Shown piece by piece: positions 28,052 through 36,358 of a stretch of 64,000 nucleotides of DNA (positions are counted from its first letter, which is position 1; each line of letters begins with the position of its first letter). Location: positions 1,240,001 through 1,304,000 of the forward strand of contig NZ_CP113918.1 of the NCBI RefSeq assembly GCF_029395495.1, read 5' to 3'. A model generated the notes under the pieces. That model did no database searches and was not told where the DNA came from. It worked only from the letters and a program-made list of their open reading frames with translations. The position numbers and the translations under genes are program-made. This DNA comes from Bifidobacterium sp. ESL0769. Lineage in GTDB: Bacteria > Actinomycetota > Actinomycetes > Actinomycetales > Bifidobacteriaceae.

Positions 28052-28765
28052 TTATAATTCCTTATGTTCGTAGATACGAACGGAGATCACGAACGAGCAT
28101 ATACTGACCACGATGGCGACGATGATGCCAATGATCGCGATTGTTGGTACAACGCCGAGTTTGGCGCCAACCGCCCATTGCAGCACATTATGAAACATAT
28201 TCTCCGACATCAGTTTGAAGTCCACGAACACGAGAACGAACAGCAGCCCGAGTACCCCGAAAGCCCATCCCATGGCTTGGGTGAGCGGACAGCGATAGAA
28301 GAACGGAAGCACCAAACCACCAAGGAACAACGCCACAAACACGACGGCCAGCGCGATTCCCACAATTACCGACAGCGGTGGCTCATCCTCATGCAGCAAC
28401 AGCAGCAAGCACGCCACAGCTTCTAAAGCCGCGACGACATCGGCAACGACGATAAGGGCGTATCGTGCAAAAACCTGATTAAACCGGGAAACAGGCAGGA
28501 TTCCATCCATGGAGGTGTTCCCCGTCATGTCTTCATTGCTGAAAATCATCATGCCCATCATGACGGCGTAAATCGCACAGATTCCTGTGACGGCACCAGA
28601 CATACTGATTGCCATGACACGATCGCCGCTGACCAATCCCACGACGGCGAAGACGAACGGCAAAAGTACAAATATCCACACCACGCTTTTACCCGACGCT
28701 GAAAGACGCAGAAAATCGATATGCATGGAGCGTTTGATTTGCGTGATATCCATCCTGTTCATCAT
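28052..28765 (-). CDS. ABC-2 type transporter permease
   Basis: This 237-aa integral membrane protein has six predicted helices: about residues 27-45, 52-72, 95-120, 127-150, 158-178 and 205-228. No other domain is present. It overlaps the upstream ATPase gene by 4 bp (ATGA), so the two form one exporter. GAGAGG precedes the start. Together with the GntR gene it matches the YtrA/YtrB-type layout, in which such transporters respond to cell-wall-active compounds; the substrate here is unknown. Confidence 0.85.
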   Translation of the reverse strand: MMNRMDITQIKRSMHIDFLRLSASGKSVVWIFVLLPFVFAVVGLVSGDRVMAISMSGAVTGICAIYAVMMGMMIFSNEDMTGNTSMDGILPVSRFNQVFARYALIVVADVVAALEAVACLLLLLHEDEPPLSVIVGIALAVVFVALFLGGLVLPFFYRCPLTQAMGWAFGVLGLLFVLVFVDFKLMSENMFHNVLQWAVGAKLGVVPTIAIIGIIVAIVVSICSFVISVRIYEHKEL

Positions 28766-29721
28766 CTGTCCTCTCTCTTGGTGTTTGCATAGGCGGCACG
28801 GCCATTAGTCAACCTGATGATGTCGTCGATCATCACCGGCTCGATTTGCAATTCTGGATTGACCGACATCAGTTGCGAAACGTCTTGTGTGCGAACCAAA
28901 GCATCGAAGCCCGTAAAATAGCTGCGGACACCCACGGCAACCGAATTGACGGCGTCAAGTTCGCCTGGACCTCCCTTGACTAGCCTGAACGCATCGTCGA
29001 ACTCGTCCTTGGAACCGGTGAAATACAGCTTGCCTTGTGTGATGTAGGTGATCAGGTCGGCGGCATGCTCGAGATCACTGGTGATATGGGTGCTAAACAG
29101 CACACTGTGCCGCCCATCTTCGATGTAGTGTTGCAGGATGTCCATCAAATCGTCACGCGCCAGCACGTCCAAGCCGCTAGTCGGCTCATCTAAGATGAGC
29201 AGTTTCGCGTCATGGCTTAGGGCGGCGGCGAGCATAAGCTTCATCTGCATGCCACGGGAAAGGTCCTTGACCTTCTTTTTGGTGTCGATGCTGAATTGCT
29301 CGAGGTATTTGGCGAACAGCTCACGATTCCAGGTCGGATACGCCGCAATCATGGATTCCTCGGCCATTTTCACGCTCCAGTAGGTTGAAAAATAGCTGGA
29401 ATCGAAGACGACACCAAGCTGTTCCTTGACCTTGACCTCATCAGTGATGTTGTCGAGGCCAAGCACGCTGATCGAGCCAGCATCGCGATGGATCATGTTG
29501 AGGATGAGCTTGATGAGTGTCGACTTGCCGGCGCCATTTGGACCGATCAGGCCCATGATATAACCCATCGGCAGATCGAACGTCACCGGGCCGAGATTGA
29601 AACCGGAGCTGTAGCTCTTCGCTACGTCGGTGACGCTCAGCGCCATTGGCTCTGCGTCTGTACTGCGGGAAACGACCGGGGTATCCTGCCTGACTGTTGT
29701 AGGTGATGACTGTGTCATCAT
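28762..29721 (-). CDS. ABC transporter ATP-binding protein
   Basis: This protein has 319 aa from ATG 29721 (AGGAAAGGA upstream); an earlier in-frame start lacks such a site. It shows Walker A GPNGAGKSTLIK, the signature LSRGMQMKLMLAAALSH, Walker B KLLILDEPTSGLD and the switch His in STHITSD. A C-terminal extension of about 90 residues follows the nucleotide-binding domain, as in ABC-2 exporters. It is coupled to the permease and lies 132 bp downstream of the GntR regulator gene. Confidence 0.93.
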   Translation of the reverse strand: MMTQSSPTTVRQDTPVVSRSTDAEPMALSVTDVAKSYSSGFNLGPVTFDLPMGYIMGLIGPNGAGKSTLIKLILNMIHRDAGSISVLGLDNITDEVKVKEQLGVVFDSSYFSTYWSVKMAEESMIAAYPTWNRELFAKYLEQFSIDTKKKVKDLSRGMQMKLMLAAALSHDAKLLILDEPTSGLDVLARDDLMDILQHYIEDGRHSVLFSTHITSDLEHAADLITYITQGKLYFTGSKDEFDDAFRLVKGGPGELDAVNSVAVGVRSYFTGFDALVRTQDVSQLMSVNPELQIEPVMIDDIIRLTNGRAAYANTKREDR

Positions 29722-29853
29722 CGTGTTCCTTTCCTGTTCACCGATGAACCGACAAAGTTTTGGTAAAGCCTTCATTGGCAATTGAATGGAGATGGTTGGC
29801 AAGCGTTCTTTGGAGACGCTGATACCCACACATTTTCATTCTGCCAGTGAATC

Positions 29854-30231
29854 TCACTTGGCTTTCTTGTACTCAGTTTCGAGCATATCCATCAGGTCAA
29901 TAAGCGGGATGTCAGCCGCTTTCGCAGCGACCCCCACCTGACGCAAGGCGTTGCGCACCTGGCCGACAAGCTTTTTCTTCATCCGCTCATCGCCCTTTTC
30001 GGCGACAAACGAACCTTTGCCCTGCACATTGACGATGATGCCCTCATCCGCCAGCTCGTTGTAGGCACGGGTGACGGTGAGCACGGAGATACGCAGCTCT
30101 CGGGCCAGCTTTCGCAGGCTCGGCAACGCTTCCCCGCCTTTGAGTTCACCACTCAACACAGCCTCGCGGATTTGACGTTTGATTTGCTCGTAAATCGGTT
30201 CTCCGGACACGGATGAGATGATCAGTTTCAT
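29854..30231 (-). CDS. GntR-family transcriptional regulator (YtrA subfamily)
   Basis: This 125-aa regulator begins MKLIISSVSGEPIYEQIKRQ. The winged helix (residues 10-75) includes LPSLRKLARELRISVLTVTRAYNELADEGI and NVQGKGSFV. The short C-terminal helical region, with no effector-binding domain, is characteristic of the YtrA subgroup, which is usually encoded with an ABC exporter and represses it. Palindromic sites upstream are probable autoregulatory operators. First gene of the regulator/ATPase/permease run. Confidence 0.92.
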   Translation of the reverse strand: MKLIISSVSGEPIYEQIKRQIREAVLSGELKGGEALPSLRKLARELRISVLTVTRAYNELADEGIIVNVQGKGSFVAEKGDERMKKKLVGQVRNALRQVGVAAKAADIPLIDLMDMLETEYKKAK

Positions 30232-30284
30232 CTATGCCCCTTTCTCTTTCTGATCAGTGTCCAGCAAAACTCCTGATTTACACC

Positions 30285-30322
30285 AACAGTTCTACTGTTA
30301 CACATAACTATAGAACAGTTAT
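30285..30322. promoter_or_regulatory. Candidate operator pair for the GntR regulator
   Basis: AACAGTTCTACTGTT (30285-30299) is a perfect palindrome around a 3-bp centre. ATAACTATAGAACAGTTAT (30304-30322) is a second inverted repeat sharing the AACAGTT core. A further AACAGTG lies at about 30347. They sit 54-91 bp upstream of the gntR start, where a YtrA-type repressor would bind; the binding is inferred. Confidence 0.55.
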
Positions 30323-30441
30323 TTCCACTGTGCAAGTCTTGAGCATAACAGTGTGTTCTGCCTGAAATTCAAACAAATTGCGTATTGATCCCGATAAGAC
30401 TTGTATTTGTACTTACAAACTTCAAAATTCTGCTACCGCTA

Positions 30442-31101
30442 TCACAAGACTTTGGGAGCATCCGCAAAGTCGCTGATTACGCCATCCGCCATTGCTTTGA
30501 TAGCGGGCCTGTCCCCCAGCGAATAGTCATCTTCCATCGCCCAAACATGCATGCCTGCAGACTTCGCAGCCTTCACTGCCACCAGCAGATCCTCAAACAC
30601 CATGCAATTCTTGGCTGCAACACCCAGACGCGAAGCAGCGGTCAGATAAACCTCAGGACTGTGCTTACTTTTCGCGTTGGTGTCCTCCACACTCACCACC
30701 TCGTCAAAGTATTGGCGGATGCCTACATGCTTCATGCCGACCTCGCGTACCTGCGGCGAAAGCGATGTCGCCACTGCCAAGCGCGCACCGCTCGACTTCA
30801 GATAATCCAGATATTCGACTGCATGCGGTTTCGCTTCAACAGTGTTGCCATAGGCCTCAAGCACCATCAAGTCCCACAACTTGGCCAACTCCTCAGGAGT
30901 ATCATGCAGCCCATAGCGCTTAATCGTATAGCGTGCCACTTCCTCAGGTCTCATCGCATTGACGATGCCCATGTAATCATCGGTCAAAGGAATGTTACGA
31001 CTCCGAAAGAAATCGACATCGACCTGGTGCCACACATCCATCGAATCAAGCAAAGTGCCGTCAAGGTCAAAGATGGCTGCTTTGCCTTCGTTCGTATTCA
31101 T
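30442..31101 (-). CDS. HAD-superfamily phosphatase (beta-phosphoglucomutase-like)
   Basis: This 219-aa protein starts at ATG 31101 (GGAGAGGAAAT upstream). HAD motif I is IFDLDGTLLDSMDVW, with the nucleophile Asp and acid/base Asp. Motif II is AVATSLSPQ. The cap domain lies between (residues 20-85). Motif III/IV is in the region KHSPEVYLTAASRLGV and CMVFEDLLVAVKAAKSAG. Members dephosphorylate sugar phosphates or similar. The normally conserved motif IV acidic pair reads FEDLL, which still leaves E and D. It is followed upstream by a large palindrome. Confidence 0.88.
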   Translation of the reverse strand: MNTNEGKAAIFDLDGTLLDSMDVWHQVDVDFFRSRNIPLTDDYMGIVNAMRPEEVARYTIKRYGLHDTPEELAKLWDLMVLEAYGNTVEAKPHAVEYLDYLKSSGARLAVATSLSPQVREVGMKHVGIRQYFDEVVSVEDTNAKSKHSPEVYLTAASRLGVAAKNCMVFEDLLVAVKAAKSAGMHVWAMEDDYSLGDRPAIKAMADGVISDFADAPKVL

Positions 31102-31125
31102 ATTTCCTCTCCAAAAACTACCGAC

Positions 31126-31215
31126 GCTGTTGTGGCGGGATATACAATGTTCAGGCACCCTCCAGGCCGGTAGGCCAAGCTTTACGCCTGAGCATCGCAT
31201 ATCCCGCCACAACAG
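31126..31215. repeat. 90-bp imperfect palindrome
   Basis: Outer arms of 18 bp are perfectly complementary (31126-31143 with 31198-31215: GCTGTTGTGGCGGGATAT). The pairing continues imperfectly inward (TGTTCAGGC against GCCTGAGCA) around a GGCC-containing centre. It starts about 25 bp upstream of the HAD phosphatase start codon. It is too long and lacks a U-tract for a simple terminator. It may be a mobile-repeat remnant or a structured 5' region. Confidence 0.6.
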
Positions 31216-31310
31216 CTCATGCTACAGGAAACTAACTCTACTCACTTGCGCAAAGAAACAGCCTGAAGCGAATATTTATATACTACGGAACACAACCATC
31301 AAACTTAGGA

Positions 31311-31476
31311 GTTGGGGGTTCCGATGAACTTTCTCGGGCGTAGGCTTGGCCACAAAATCAAAGATTTTGCCTTCGCGCTCAATAAATCGCGCTCACTTCG
31401 CCTAGTTGAAGCCCACTGGGCTTCAACTTTACGGCTCAGCCAAAGTGTCCCGTGAAAGTTTATCGGAACCCCCAAC
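31311..31476. mobile_element. 166-bp MITE-like element with 28-bp terminal inverted repeats
   Basis: Left end 31311-31338 (starting GTTGGGGGTTCCGAT) and right end 31449-31476 are inverted copies with 26 of 28 matching. Inside are two shorter hairpins: AAAATC/GATTTT near 31353-31367, and AGTTGAAGCCC/GGGCTTCAACT near 31404-31428. A pairing TAGGC/GCCTA would join them in a branched fold. It has no ORF of its own and lies between the HAD gene and recN. No clear target-site duplication was seen. A structured RNA downstream of recN is the alternative. Confidence 0.5.
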
Positions 31477-31508
31477 GGCCTACGCTGTATCGTAAGTTAA
31501 AGATTGAA

Positions 31509-33335
31509 CTACAACTTACTAGAGTTTAAGAGCTCTTGGGCGTGGCTTAGGGATGTGGCGGATTCGCTGCCGGAGAGCATTCTGGCGATTTCGTGGATAC
31601 GAGCTTCGCCGGCGACCTGGTTGACGGTCGTCTCCACTGTCGCCTTCGAGCTGGCGCTCTGGGCTTTACCAGAAGACTGTGCATCATCCTTGCTCACCAC
31701 AAATTGGGAATCGGCCCACGAGGCGACCTGCGCCAAATGGGTAACCACGATGACTTGGGATGTCTGAGAGAGCTTGGCAAGGCGCTTGCCCAGTTCAACC
31801 GCGGCCTTGCCGCCCACTCCGGCATCGACCTCATCAAAGATGAACGTCATATCGCTCGATCCTGAGGTCCGCTTTTCGGCCACGGACAATTCCAACGCCA
31901 GCATGAGTCGGCTCAGTTCGCCGCCGGACGCACTTTTGCCCATCGGCAGTTGCGGTGAGCCCGGGAATGGGGTGAACAGAAATTCGATGTCGTCGATACC
32001 GTTGACGTCCAAAGGCCAGGTTGCCGAACCCGCCTGCGCTTCACTCCCCTTTGCAGATGCCTTGCCTTTCAGTCCCGCATTTCGCCGTACCACACGAATC
32101 TCAAGTCCGGCCCCTGCCATGGCCAAAGCCGAAAGTTCCTTGGTGACCGTACTAGCCAAAGCTGTTGCTGCGAGCTTCCTTTTCTTGTTTAACGCCTCAG
32201 CCGCTTTCATCGCTTCGTCGAAAGCCTGCTTGCGTTGTGCCTTGATTTCTTCGATCTTTTCGGGCGAGGCGTCCAAATCCTCAACCTCGAACGCGGCCTT
32301 GTCACGCCATGCAGTGACATCCGCCAGTGTCGGCCCCCAACGTCGCGTCAACTCATCGAGCTCATGAATGCGGGAGTTGATGGCATCCAACCCCTCTGCG
32401 TCCTCATCCGTGTCCATTTCGTTGGAAAGCGAGAAGACGATGTCGGAAAGATCGGCGTTCAGCGACTCCAAGCGGTCTGCGGCCTCAGCGAAAGCACCGC
32501 CGACATGGATGGCACGCAACGCCTGAATGGCGTGATTGATGGCGTCGGAAGCACCCTGCGCATCGTTGTCCGAATCCACCGACGAGGCATCGAGTGCCGA
32601 AAGCGCTGAGCCTACTCCCTGAGCAATCTCGGCTGCATTCTCAACACGCGAACGCTTTTCTTTGAGTTCTTCATCCTCGCCGGGTATCGGGTCGACTTTG
32701 TTAATCTGTTCGATGGATTCCCGCAGATAATCGGCTCGTTGGCGGGTCGATGCCTCCTGATTGGTGACGTTGCTGAGCCGTTGGTCAATCGTCTGAAGCC
32801 TCTCCCAGGCCTGACGATATGCTTCTCGCTCAGCCCCGTCATCCGCGGCCATGTCAAGAAATTCACGTTGCCGTGCTGGCGAGGCGAGACGCAATTGATC
32901 GGCCTGCCCGTGGATGGTCACCAGTTCTGCGGCGACATTGCCAAGCACATTTCTGGGCACGCTATGCCCACACAAGACCGCCCGCGAACGTCCCGAAGCC
33001 GGAACCGTACGTGACAGGAAGAGTTCACGCCGCCCGATTTCGTCGGGGTCCGGGTCCGTTTCCTGGCTTTCGGCATCGAGCACGCCGGCATCCTGTGCGA
33101 GCCCGGCCGCCTTGCCGTTCTCGTCGACGTCGAAAATTCCCTGTGCCCAAGCCGAATCCGCGCCGGCTGAGACTCGCCCGACACTGGCGGTGGCCCCGGA
33201 AATAAGCCGAATGGCGCTCAACAACATGGACTTGCCTGCACCGGTTTCGCCGGTAATCGCCGTCATGCCCTTGCCAGGCGTCAACACCGCAGAACGAATG
33301 GGCCCGAGATTGCGCACTTCCAGTTCTTCAAGCAT
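31509..33335 (-). CDS. recN: DNA repair protein RecN
   Basis: This 608-aa SMC-like protein shows Walker A MTAITGETGAGKSMLLSAI at residues 24-42, long coiled-coil regions (about 155-250 and 300-400) and a C-terminal signature SASGGELSRLMLALEL. Walker B is FIFDEVDAGVGGKAAVELG and the His switch region is VIVVTHLAQVA. It acts early in double-strand-break repair by holding DNA ends. It starts 7 bp after the nadK stop, as in other actinobacteria where tlyA, nadK and recN are neighbours. Confidence 0.97.
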   Translation of the reverse strand: MLEELEVRNLGPIRSAVLTPGKGMTAITGETGAGKSMLLSAIRLISGATASVGRVSAGADSAWAQGIFDVDENGKAAGLAQDAGVLDAESQETDPDPDEIGRRELFLSRTVPASGRSRAVLCGHSVPRNVLGNVAAELVTIHGQADQLRLASPARQREFLDMAADDGAEREAYRQAWERLQTIDQRLSNVTNQEASTRQRADYLRESIEQINKVDPIPGEDEELKEKRSRVENAAEIAQGVGSALSALDASSVDSDNDAQGASDAINHAIQALRAIHVGGAFAEAADRLESLNADLSDIVFSLSNEMDTDEDAEGLDAINSRIHELDELTRRWGPTLADVTAWRDKAAFEVEDLDASPEKIEEIKAQRKQAFDEAMKAAEALNKKRKLAATALASTVTKELSALAMAGAGLEIRVVRRNAGLKGKASAKGSEAQAGSATWPLDVNGIDDIEFLFTPFPGSPQLPMGKSASGGELSRLMLALELSVAEKRTSGSSDMTFIFDEVDAGVGGKAAVELGKRLAKLSQTSQVIVVTHLAQVASWADSQFVVSKDDAQSSGKAQSASSKATVETTVNQVAGEARIHEIARMLSGSESATSLSHAQELLNSSKL

Positions 33336-33341
33336 CGGATT

Positions 33342-34382
33342 TCACCTTTCAGACGAACCTTGCTCGGCGGCCGAACCTCGTCCATTGAAGCCTGTACCGA
33401 TATTGTCTTGATTGCCCTCGCCCGTATCGTCACCTGCTTCAGGACGTGAAGCCCGGTCTCTGTTTTCATTGGCGATGATTTTCTCACGTCTGCGTTCCTC
33501 CAGTCGCGAACGCTGGCGGAGACTTACGCTGGGAAGATTGAATTTGGTGACCAGACGATTGGTGAACGGCACGCCGGAAAGGCTCGCAAGGCGCACGGTG
33601 AGCGGGGAAAGATGAACTGTGGTACGCGTGCCGTGTTCGAGTTTCATTTTCCTTCTGCCATCACAGCAAATCCAGCCTTCGGTCAGCGAATCGTGGATCA
33701 CGTCGACAGTAAACCGTGAATGTTCCCCAATCACCATTGGACGCGTAAAGAGGGCATGCGCAGCAAGCGGTATCAACTGCAATGCTTTGACATCAGGCCA
33801 GATAATCGGCCCCCCTGCCGAAAAAGCATAGGCGGTGGAACCAGTGGGTGTCGAAATAATCACGCCATCACAGCTGAACGAGCTGGCTTCGACGCCGTCA
33901 ACGCCTACGGAAAGCTCGATCATGTGGTCCCGGTCGGCCTGTTGGACGGTGATATCGTTCAAAGCCCAATCGCTCACCGTTCTTTTCCCATCGCGGGAAG
34001 TCACGGAAACTTTGGCCAGATTTCGTTCGTCGATTGAATAGTCCCGATCCGCCACACGCGCGATGGCCTCGCTCAACTGGAAACTTTCGAATTCCGCAAG
34101 GAAACCGACATGTCCTAGATTGACGCCAAGGATGGGAACATCAGTATTGTGTACCAGCTCGGCCGCGCCCAAAATCGTGCCGTCGCCGCCAAGCACCACG
34201 ACGATTTCGGTGTCACTACTGACAATGGATGAGGGCTCGCCGAATTTCGGCGGATCAAGGCTGTCTACGACACGGACGGAGAATCCGGCGTGTTCCAACT
34301 GTTCGACCGCCTCACGTACGACAAGACTGGTCTCGCGAAGCCTGGCATGTGTGACCACGACCGCATGTCGTTTACCGACCAT
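33342..34382 (-). CDS. nadK: NAD kinase
   Basis: This enzyme has about 346 aa and phosphorylates NAD to NADP. Motifs are VVLGGDGTILGAAEL (GGDG), GHVGFLAEFE, the NE/D-like DWALNDITV, and STPTGSTAYAFSAGGPI. A C-terminal extension of about 50 residues (RRREKIIANENRDRASRPEA and onward) is polar and disordered. A start at 34382 (MVGKRHAVVV, GAGG upstream) is preferred to 34403. It is immediately upstream of recN. Confidence 0.96.
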   Translation of the reverse strand: MVGKRHAVVVTHARLRETSLVVREAVEQLEHAGFSVRVVDSLDPPKFGEPSSIVSSDTEIVVVLGGDGTILGAAELVHNTDVPILGVNLGHVGFLAEFESFQLSEAIARVADRDYSIDERNLAKVSVTSRDGKRTVSDWALNDITVQQADRDHMIELSVGVDGVEASSFSCDGVIISTPTGSTAYAFSAGGPIIWPDVKALQLIPLAAHALFTRPMVIGEHSRFTVDVIHDSLTEGWICCDGRRKMKLEHGTRTTVHLSPLTVRLASLSGVPFTNRLVTKFNLPSVSLRQRSRLEERRREKIIANENRDRASRPEAGDDTGEGNQDNIGTGFNGRGSAAEQGSSER

Positions 34383-34643
34383 CGTCTTGCCTCTTTCCCG
34401 CATTGAACGCTACGACAACAAAATCCGTTCTTCTTCATATCCTAACCGGACAGTGTCTACAAACGAGCTTACCCCAAGCCGAACCAGCGGCATGGCGACG
34501 ATACCATCAAAGCTTTGAAAAAGACTAATCTTGCGATGGACTTTCAAACAAACGACTGGCAACAGACAACGATATCCAGTATTTTGTAATATCAAGAAAT
34601 CTTGAATTTATCGAGATTTTTCTCATTCAGTTTCATTTTCACC

Positions 34644-34669
34644 CTTCTTTCCGGTAATACGGAAAGAAG
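34644..34669. promoter_or_regulatory. 10-bp hairpin in the 5' region of the bactofilin-like gene
   Basis: CTTCTTTCCG (34644-34653) pairs exactly with CGGAAAGAAG (34660-34669) around GTAATA. It ends 44 bp before the start codon at 34714. Apart from this hairpin, the 331-bp gap 34383-34713 between divergent nadK and this gene is AT-rich with no other recognisable element. The hairpin could be an operator or an mRNA leader structure. Confidence 0.45.
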
Positions 34670-34713
34670 TAGCACGAAGAGAAGCCCTCAGAATGGCGGG
34701 AAGAAGGCGAGAA

Positions 34714-35409
34714 ATGAACCTCAATACATTCGGCGGGAACATCAAAGGCGGGGATTACGAAGTCCTCATCACCCATGGCAACGCTGTGATGCAAGAGGAC
34801 GTGACATTCGATACGCTGGTGGTCAAAGGGATTTTGCAGACGTCGGTTTGTCGGGGCCGGCGGATCGTCATGGACGGAGGAATATTGAACTCGTCGGGCG
34901 AAATCGCTGCCGACTGCCTTTCCGGCCACGGCCGCATCTGCGCCCAGGAACGCATTTGCTCACGTAGAATCGCGTTCATCGGTGACATGGAAACCGCTTC
35001 CCAGATCACCGTCGAAGAGGCCATACATGTCAAGGGTTCGGTCGATGCCGAATCCGTGAACGCTTCGACGATCAGGATAACCGGCCACGCGAATATCAAG
35101 GGATCAGCGGAAAGCAACAAACTGGAAATCAAGCCAATACGCACGGCAATGTTCGAACGATTCGGAATGAACGAGTATCTGGAACCTAGCAACATCCAGC
35201 GCATCAACGCCACCAATGTGGTGCTGTGCAATACCAACTGCCAGAAAATCGACGCAGGTTACGTGGCATTGTCAGGCCACACGCGTGTGGAACGAGTCAT
35301 CTATGAAGGCGATTTGAAGCTCGACAGGTCTTCCAGAGTGAGGCTTATCGAGCATCGTTGGGACATGGATGAGGATGAGGATGGCGAGCTTCAGCGCAAG
35401 GTGGCGTAA
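34714..35409 (+). CDS. Bactofilin-like beta-helix protein (polymer-forming cytoskeletal family)
   Basis: This 231-aa protein has no signal peptide. It shows strand-turn repeats typical of a right-handed beta-helix: VLITHGNAVMQEDVTFDTLVVKG, GGILNSSGEIAADCLSGHGRICA, SQITVEEAIHVKGSVDAESV and STIRITGHANIKGSAES. The spaced G-x-aliphatic pattern resembles bactofilin/DUF583 proteins, which form filaments at membranes. The final part contains a second set of strands (VVLCNTNCQKIDAGYVALSG) and an acidic tail. ATG 34714 has AAGGCGAG upstream. It is the only plus-strand gene inside the tlyA-nadK-recN series and overlaps the tlyA 3' end by 19 bp. The bactofilin call is by pattern, not alignment. Confidence 0.6.
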   Translation: MNLNTFGGNIKGGDYEVLITHGNAVMQEDVTFDTLVVKGILQTSVCRGRRIVMDGGILNSSGEIAADCLSGHGRICAQERICSRRIAFIGDMETASQITVEEAIHVKGSVDAESVNASTIRITGHANIKGSAESNKLEIKPIRTAMFERFGMNEYLEPSNIQRINATNVVLCNTNCQKIDAGYVALSGHTRVERVIYEGDLKLDRSSRVRLIEHRWDMDEDEDGELQRKVA

Positions 35410-36125
35410 AGCAGATATTCTTCGTTGCCGTGGGTCCCTTGTATTGGTGAAGGGCACGTGGCAACCACATTGAGACCGTTGGATTCGGCACAATCACATA
35501 CCGTTTTCAGCGCCGCCTGGCGAAGTCCAGCATCTTCCACCACACCGTTTTTGCCGAGATGGCCTTTGCCCACTTCGAACTGCGGCTTGACCAAGAGCAC
35601 GATATCGGCAGAACTTGCGGCCACTTTGGCGATAACCGGAACCACATAGGTCAGTGAAATGAACGAGACGTCGGAAACGATGAACGAGGGAAGGTATGGC
35701 AAGTCGTCCGGTTCGACCCCGCGAATGTTAACGCCGCTCATCTCGATGATGCGTGGATCGGAAGCAATGCGCGGGTCAAGTTGGCCATGCCCCACGTCGA
35801 GGGCGATGATTTGTGCCGCTCCATGACGGAGCAGTACGTCGCAGAACCCGCCTGTGGAAGCGCCGATATCCAGGCAATTCTGGTCTTTTGGCGACGGTAG
35901 CCCGAAATCGTTGAAACGTTCGAATGCACCGAGCAGCTTATAGGCCCCTCTTGAAACATAGTCGTCGCCGGTATCTACCGAAACCCTCATCGTGTCATCC
36001 ACCGGCATCGAAGGCTTGCTTGCGAGCTCGCCGTCGATGGTCACTTTGCCGGAACGGATGAGACGCTGCGCCTGGGTACGGCTGTGAGCCAGAGATGCAG
36101 CGGCCATATACGCGTCCAAACGCAT
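35391..36125 (-). CDS. tlyA: TlyA-family rRNA 2'-O-methyltransferase
   Basis: This protein is about 244 aa. An N-terminal S4 RNA-binding domain (MRLDAYMAAASLAHSRTQAQRLIRSGKV) is followed by a FtsJ-like methyltransferase with SAM motif CLDIGASTGGFCDVLLRHGA. Conserved KPQFEVGKGHLGKNGVV lies near the C-terminus. In mycobacteria TlyA methylates 16S and 23S rRNA and affects capreomycin sensitivity. ATG 36125 has AAGGA nine bases upstream; an alternative start at 36149 overlaps the upstream stop. It precedes nadK except for the opposite-strand bactofilin-like gene. Confidence 0.93.
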   Translation of the reverse strand: MRLDAYMAAASLAHSRTQAQRLIRSGKVTIDGELASKPSMPVDDTMRVSVDTGDDYVSRGAYKLLGAFERFNDFGLPSPKDQNCLDIGASTGGFCDVLLRHGAAQIIALDVGHGQLDPRIASDPRIIEMSGVNIRGVEPDDLPYLPSFIVSDVSFISLTYVVPVIAKVAASSADIVLLVKPQFEVGKGHLGKNGVVEDAGLRQAALKTVCDCAESNGLNVVATCPSPIQGTHGNEEYLLYATLR

Positions 36126-36145
36126 GCTTTGACGTCCTTGAATGG

Positions 36146-36349
36146 TCATGCCCGCTGCTGACTGTTCAGATCCTCGTTCAGCGTTCCCAAAACGTCACGG
36201 AACACTTCGATTTTCTGTTCGTCGTCCATATCGGTCAGGCCGTCGAGCTCTGGGTAACGTTCACGAAGATTCTCAAACGAGGTTTCGCTCTGACGCTCGG
36301 CATCATCGGCATTGCCGGCATGGGGATTTTCCGCGTATTGAGCAACCAT
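36146..36349 (-). CDS. Small conserved-type hypothetical protein
   Basis: This 67-aa acidic protein reads MVAQYAENPHAG then SFENLRERYPELDGLTDMDD and ends LNEDLNSQQRA, predicted as two helices. ATG 36349 has AGAGG six bases upstream, formed around the stop of the HAD gene (9-bp gap). It is tightly packed between the HAD-IIA and tlyA genes. Function unknown; the placement matches small ORFs in other actinobacterial tlyA regions, which is recollection rather than a search. Confidence 0.8.
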   Translation of the reverse strand: MVAQYAENPHAGNADDAERQSETSFENLRERYPELDGLTDMDDEQKIEVFRDVLGTLNEDLNSQQRA

Positions 36350-36358
36350 GGTCATCCT

